Shown here one piece after another: positions 57,759 to 64,000 of a DNA stretch of 64,000 bases (its first letter is position 1; each line of letters opens with the position of its first letter). This stretch comes from Xanthomonas prunicola (GTDB lineage: Bacteria; Pseudomonadota; Gammaproteobacteria; Xanthomonadales; Xanthomonadaceae), in contig NZ_PHKV01000013.1 in the NCBI RefSeq assembly GCF_002846205.1, positions 17,473-81,472 on the forward strand, read 5' to 3'. The notes beneath the pieces were generated by a model. It was not told the origin of the DNA. It searched no databases and saw only the letters and a list, made by a program, of their open reading frames with translations. A program made the position numbers and the translations under genes.

Positions 57759-59030
57759 ATGACACGTTTCATGATTGCGCCGCTGTTGCTGGCGCTATTG
57801 CTCGGCGGCTGTGGCCGCAGCAGCGAAGCATCGCACGATGACCACACAGACACTGCCGCCGCAGGCGAGGCAGATGCCGATGCGCATGGCGGCGAAGGCC
57901 AGACCGGCACGCATGGCGGACGGCTGCTCAACCAGGACGGCGACAGTGTGGAGCTGGCGATCGCCGAAGACGGCACGCCACCCACCTACCAGGCCTGGCT
58001 CTACCGCGATGGAAAACCGGTGCCGGCCACCGCTGGTAGCGTGGAAGTGCATCTGCAGCGGCTTGGCGGCGTCAACGACGTGCATCGATTGCGGCCGCGC
58101 GGGGATGGCAGTCTGCTAGCCGACACCACGGTAAGCGAGCCGCATTCGTTCGATGTGGACGTGCGTGCCACCGTCCAGGGCAAGGCCCATCGCTGGAGCT
58201 ATCCCAGCTATGAGGGGCGCACCACCATCGCGGCCAAGATCGCGCAGGACGCGGGCATCCGTGTGGCCGCCGTCGGCGCCGGCAGCATCGCCGACCAGCA
58301 CGAAGTGCAGGGGCTACTGACGCCGGCAGAAGGTGCGCAAGCGCAGGCCACCGCACGCTTTCCCGGCCCGGTACGCAGCCTGCGCGTCAATGTCGGCGAC
58401 CAGGTGCGCGCCGGCCAGGTGCTGGCCACGGTGGAGAGCAACCTGAGCCTGACCACCTATTCGATCAGCGCACCGATCAGCGGCACCGTGCTTGCGCGTA
58501 ACGCCAGCTTGGGCAGCAACGCAGGCGAAGGTCAGGCGCTGTTCGAAATCGCCGACTTATCGACTCTGTGGGTGGATCTGCACATCTTCGGTGCCGACGC
58601 CGGGCACATCACCGCCGGCGCACCAGTGACGGTGACACGCATGAGCGATGGCGTCGTGGCGCAGACCACCCTGGAGCGTGTGTTGCCGGGCACTGCCACG
58701 GCGAGCCAGAGCACCGTGGCGCGTGCGGTGTTGCGCAATAGCGATGGCTTGTGGCGGCCGGGCTCTGCAGTCAAAGCGCGGGTAACGGTGGCGCAGCAGC
58801 CGGCGGCGATGGTGGTGCCGGTGGGCGCGCTACAACAAGTGCGTGACCGGGAGGTGGTGTTTGTACGAGTGGGCGATGTGTACGAAGCGCGGCCGGTGAA
58901 GCTTGGCGCACGCGATGCGCAGCAGGTGGAAGTGCGATCGGGTCTGGCCGTGGGCGATACGGTGGTGGTGGAGCAGAGTTATCTGGTGAAGACCGATATC
59001 GAAAAATCGGGGGCCTCGCATGAGCATTGA
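57759..59030 (+). CDS. czcB: Membrane-fusion lipoprotein of heavy-metal efflux, CzcB-like
   Basis: 423 aa from ATG 57759. Lipoprotein signal MTRFMIAPLLLALLLGGC with lipobox LGGC, then a His/Asp-rich stretch (SHDDHTDTAAAGEADADAHG) suited to metal capture. The hairpin-lipoyl region is LTPAEGAQAQATARFPG, VRSLRVNVGDQVRAGQVLA, and the barrel AGAPVTVTRMSDGVV. The same frame is open back to ATG 57573, overlapping the czcC stop, but that 62-codon extension has poor third-position GC and would bury the lipoprotein signal. AGGA lies eight bases before 57759. Couples CzcC to the RND pump CzcA. Confidence 0.87.
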   Translation: MTRFMIAPLLLALLLGGCGRSSEASHDDHTDTAAAGEADADAHGGEGQTGTHGGRLLNQDGDSVELAIAEDGTPPTYQAWLYRDGKPVPATAGSVEVHLQRLGGVNDVHRLRPRGDGSLLADTTVSEPHSFDVDVRATVQGKAHRWSYPSYEGRTTIAAKIAQDAGIRVAAVGAGSIADQHEVQGLLTPAEGAQAQATARFPGPVRSLRVNVGDQVRAGQVLATVESNLSLTTYSISAPISGTVLARNASLGSNAGEGQALFEIADLSTLWVDLHIFGADAGHITAGAPVTVTRMSDGVVAQTTLERVLPGTATASQSTVARAVLRNSDGLWRPGSAVKARVTVAQQPAAMVVPVGALQQVRDREVVFVRVGDVYEARPVKLGARDAQQVEVRSGLAVGDTVVVEQSYLVKTDIEKSGASHEH

Positions 59031-62825
<3,795 letters not shown>

Positions 62826-63211
62826 CGGACGCGGCGCGGCCGCCACGTGCCTCCTGCGTGCTCCGCGGTCTGGGCATGCACGGCGTGGTTAGGCTGTGTG
62901 TGCCGCCATGCGGATGACCAGGCAGTCGGAGAATGGGCCGCGGCCGCCATTGTTCGCAACGTGGCAGCTCGGGGCCGACGCAGGCGCCGCCTTCGCCCCG
63001 GACACGCTAAGTGCTTGCGGCACATAGGAAAGCCGTGCATAATGCGCGGCTCGCTGTGCCCGGATCGCTCCGGATGGCGGTACCCAGCGCAATGGGGTTG
63101 CCGGCCTGTTCCAGCGTAAGTTCTTGATTCCCAACGTTGCGTGACAGCCTGGCGCTGTCGGGGCCGCCGCTCCCCAGGCTATGGGTGGCAATTCATTTAT
63201 CGAGGTGCGTA
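62826..63211. other. Intergenic region before rpmB
   Basis: 386 bp including the ribosomal-protein promoter. Frames in it are short and overlap on both strands. No RNA gene found. Confidence 0.4.
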
Positions 63212-63448
63212 ATGTCCCGCGTATGCCAAGTGTCCGGCAAGCGTGTGCAGACGGGTAACAACGTCTCCCACGCAAACAACAGAACCCGTCGTCGCTTCCT
63301 GCCCAACCTGCACGAGCGTCGCTTCTGGGTCGCCAGCGAAAACCGCTGGGTGAAACTCCGTGTCTCCGCGCATGCATTGCGCACCATCGACAAGAACGGG
63401 ATTGATGCCGTTCTGAAAGAGCTGCGCGCGCGCGGCGAAAAGGTCTGA
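63212..63448 (+). CDS. rpmB: Ribosomal protein L28 (bL28)
   Basis: 78 aa from ATG 63212 ([20 protein letters not shown] ... [19 protein letters not shown]), the full L28 sequence of the large subunit. Followed after 13 bases by rpmG, the usual pair. Confidence 0.98.
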
Positions 63449-63461
63449 GGAGTAAGCAGTC

Positions 63462-63629
63462 ATGGCAAAAGGCAAGCGTGACAAGATTCGTATGATTTCC
63501 TCGGCCGCTACCGGCCACTTCTACACCACGGATAAGAACAAGAAAAACACTCCGGGGAAGATGGAAATGATGAAATACGACCCGGTCGTGCGTAAGCACG
63601 TGATGTACAAGGAAGGCAAGATCAAGTGA
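63462..63629 (+). CDS. rpmG: Ribosomal protein L33 (bL33)
   Basis: 55 aa, short and easily missed: [40 protein letters not shown], then [15 protein letters not shown]. The zinc-binding cysteines present in many L33 proteins are absent, the C-minus form usual in gammaproteobacteria. GAGGAG lies just before the ATG. Last gene of the rpmBG operon, followed by a terminator. Confidence 0.98.
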
Positions 63630-63657
63630 TCGATTGATCGCTGGATCTGCTTTCAAG

Positions 63658-63692
63658 CAAACACCCGCCGAAAGGCGGGTGTTTGCGTTTTA
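63658..63692 (+). terminator. Rho-independent terminator of rpmBG
   Basis: CAAACACCCGCC-GAAA-GGCGGGTGTTTG followed by CGTTTTAG: 12-bp stem, GNRA-type loop, T-run. Confidence 0.9.
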
Positions 63693-64000
63693 GGGGTTGG
63701 GATGCCGTGTTGGTGGCTGATGGCGGTGCTCTTGCCAATAGCGTCACGCCATCCCGGCCAAGCCAGTCAGCAAGGTCGAGGGAGATAAAGGTGTGTGACA
63801 ACGCCTCTTTGCCTTGGAGCGAGAAGGCACCGCTTGCGCACCGAAGGTGCGCGTGTCTTGGAGCGGATGCGGGGTTGGGGTGAGGGTACCGGGCGAAGCA
63901 ATCGCAGTGTCACTTCTGAAGGCGCGTGGCGACGCGTTTGTCACTCCAGGCACTGGCAGGCGCCTGAAGCGCACCCTCATCCGGCGCTGCGCGTCACCTT
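63693..64000. other. Intergenic DNA at the right edge
   Basis: No supported gene. The end of the window contains repeat-like pieces (GCGCCTG..., CCCTCATCCGGCGCTGCGCG) of the intergenic repeat type. Confidence 0.4.

Noticed and set aside
63744..63980. Minus-strand frame at the right edge
   Set aside because: Made of repeat-like intergenic sequence with low complexity; no support for a protein.

Overview
The window looks like chromosome from a Xanthomonas, close to X. campestris. Most coding DNA is GC-rich with strong third-position GC. The gene content fits that genus: a complete non-phosphorylated L-fucose pathway, a cellobionate phosphorolysis module, a GH115 xylan alpha-glucuronidase with a xyl-box-like operator, TamA/TamB, and the rpmB-rpmG pair. 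Short palindromic intergenic repeats typical of xanthomonads recur. No rRNA, tRNA, CRISPR array or intact insertion sequence was seen.

Layout. 1-1350 is a lower-GC, probably acquired stretch that holds most of an ATP-grasp ligase with graspetide-synthetase hallmarks, truncated by the window edge. 1361-6996 is tamA-tamB. 7209-8724 holds a small membrane protein and an unusual three-gene unit in which two neighbouring proteins look like type II dehydroquinases that have lost most of the active site. 9047-10777 is an exported PQQ-type beta-propeller dehydrogenase. 11581-18853 is sugar catabolism: gluconokinase, a GPH-family symporter and a GH94 cellobionate-type phosphorylase, then the convergent GH115 enzyme. 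19584-23036 is a hybrid kinase with a solute-symporter-like sensor. mntP with its manganese riboswitch, an S41 protease and a membrane AraC-type regulator follow.

26831-34851 is the L-fucose locus. An IclR regulator faces fucP and a mutarotase, and five catabolic genes converge on them. Together they should turn L-fucose into pyruvate and L-lactate. 35675-36472 pairs a membrane-anchored thioredoxin-like protein with a secreted six-cysteine peptide. 38004-44689 is acetate metabolism: a LuxR-type regulator, acs, a divergent porin, a DUF485 protein and actP. The symporter-kinase at 19.6 kb and this regulator resemble the CrbS/CrbR pair that controls acs and actP in other gammaproteobacteria.

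45180-55359 is mixed housekeeping: a ROK regulator, exonuclease III, a GFA-family protein, a GlsB-like protein, a phosphopantetheinyl transferase, two Tat-exported PhoD-like phosphatases, rsmG and a DUF885 metallopeptidase. 55866-62825 is a heavy-metal efflux locus (His-rich leader protein, czcC, czcB, czcA) in which czcB and czcA are separated by about 600 bp of repeat-like DNA with a CAA/CAG microsatellite. The window closes with rpmB, rpmG and their terminator.

Main candidates for undescribed biology: the left-edge ATP-grasp enzyme, the paired dehydroquinase-like proteins at 7.6-8.7 kb, and the redoxin plus cysteine-rich peptide at 35.7-36.5 kb.
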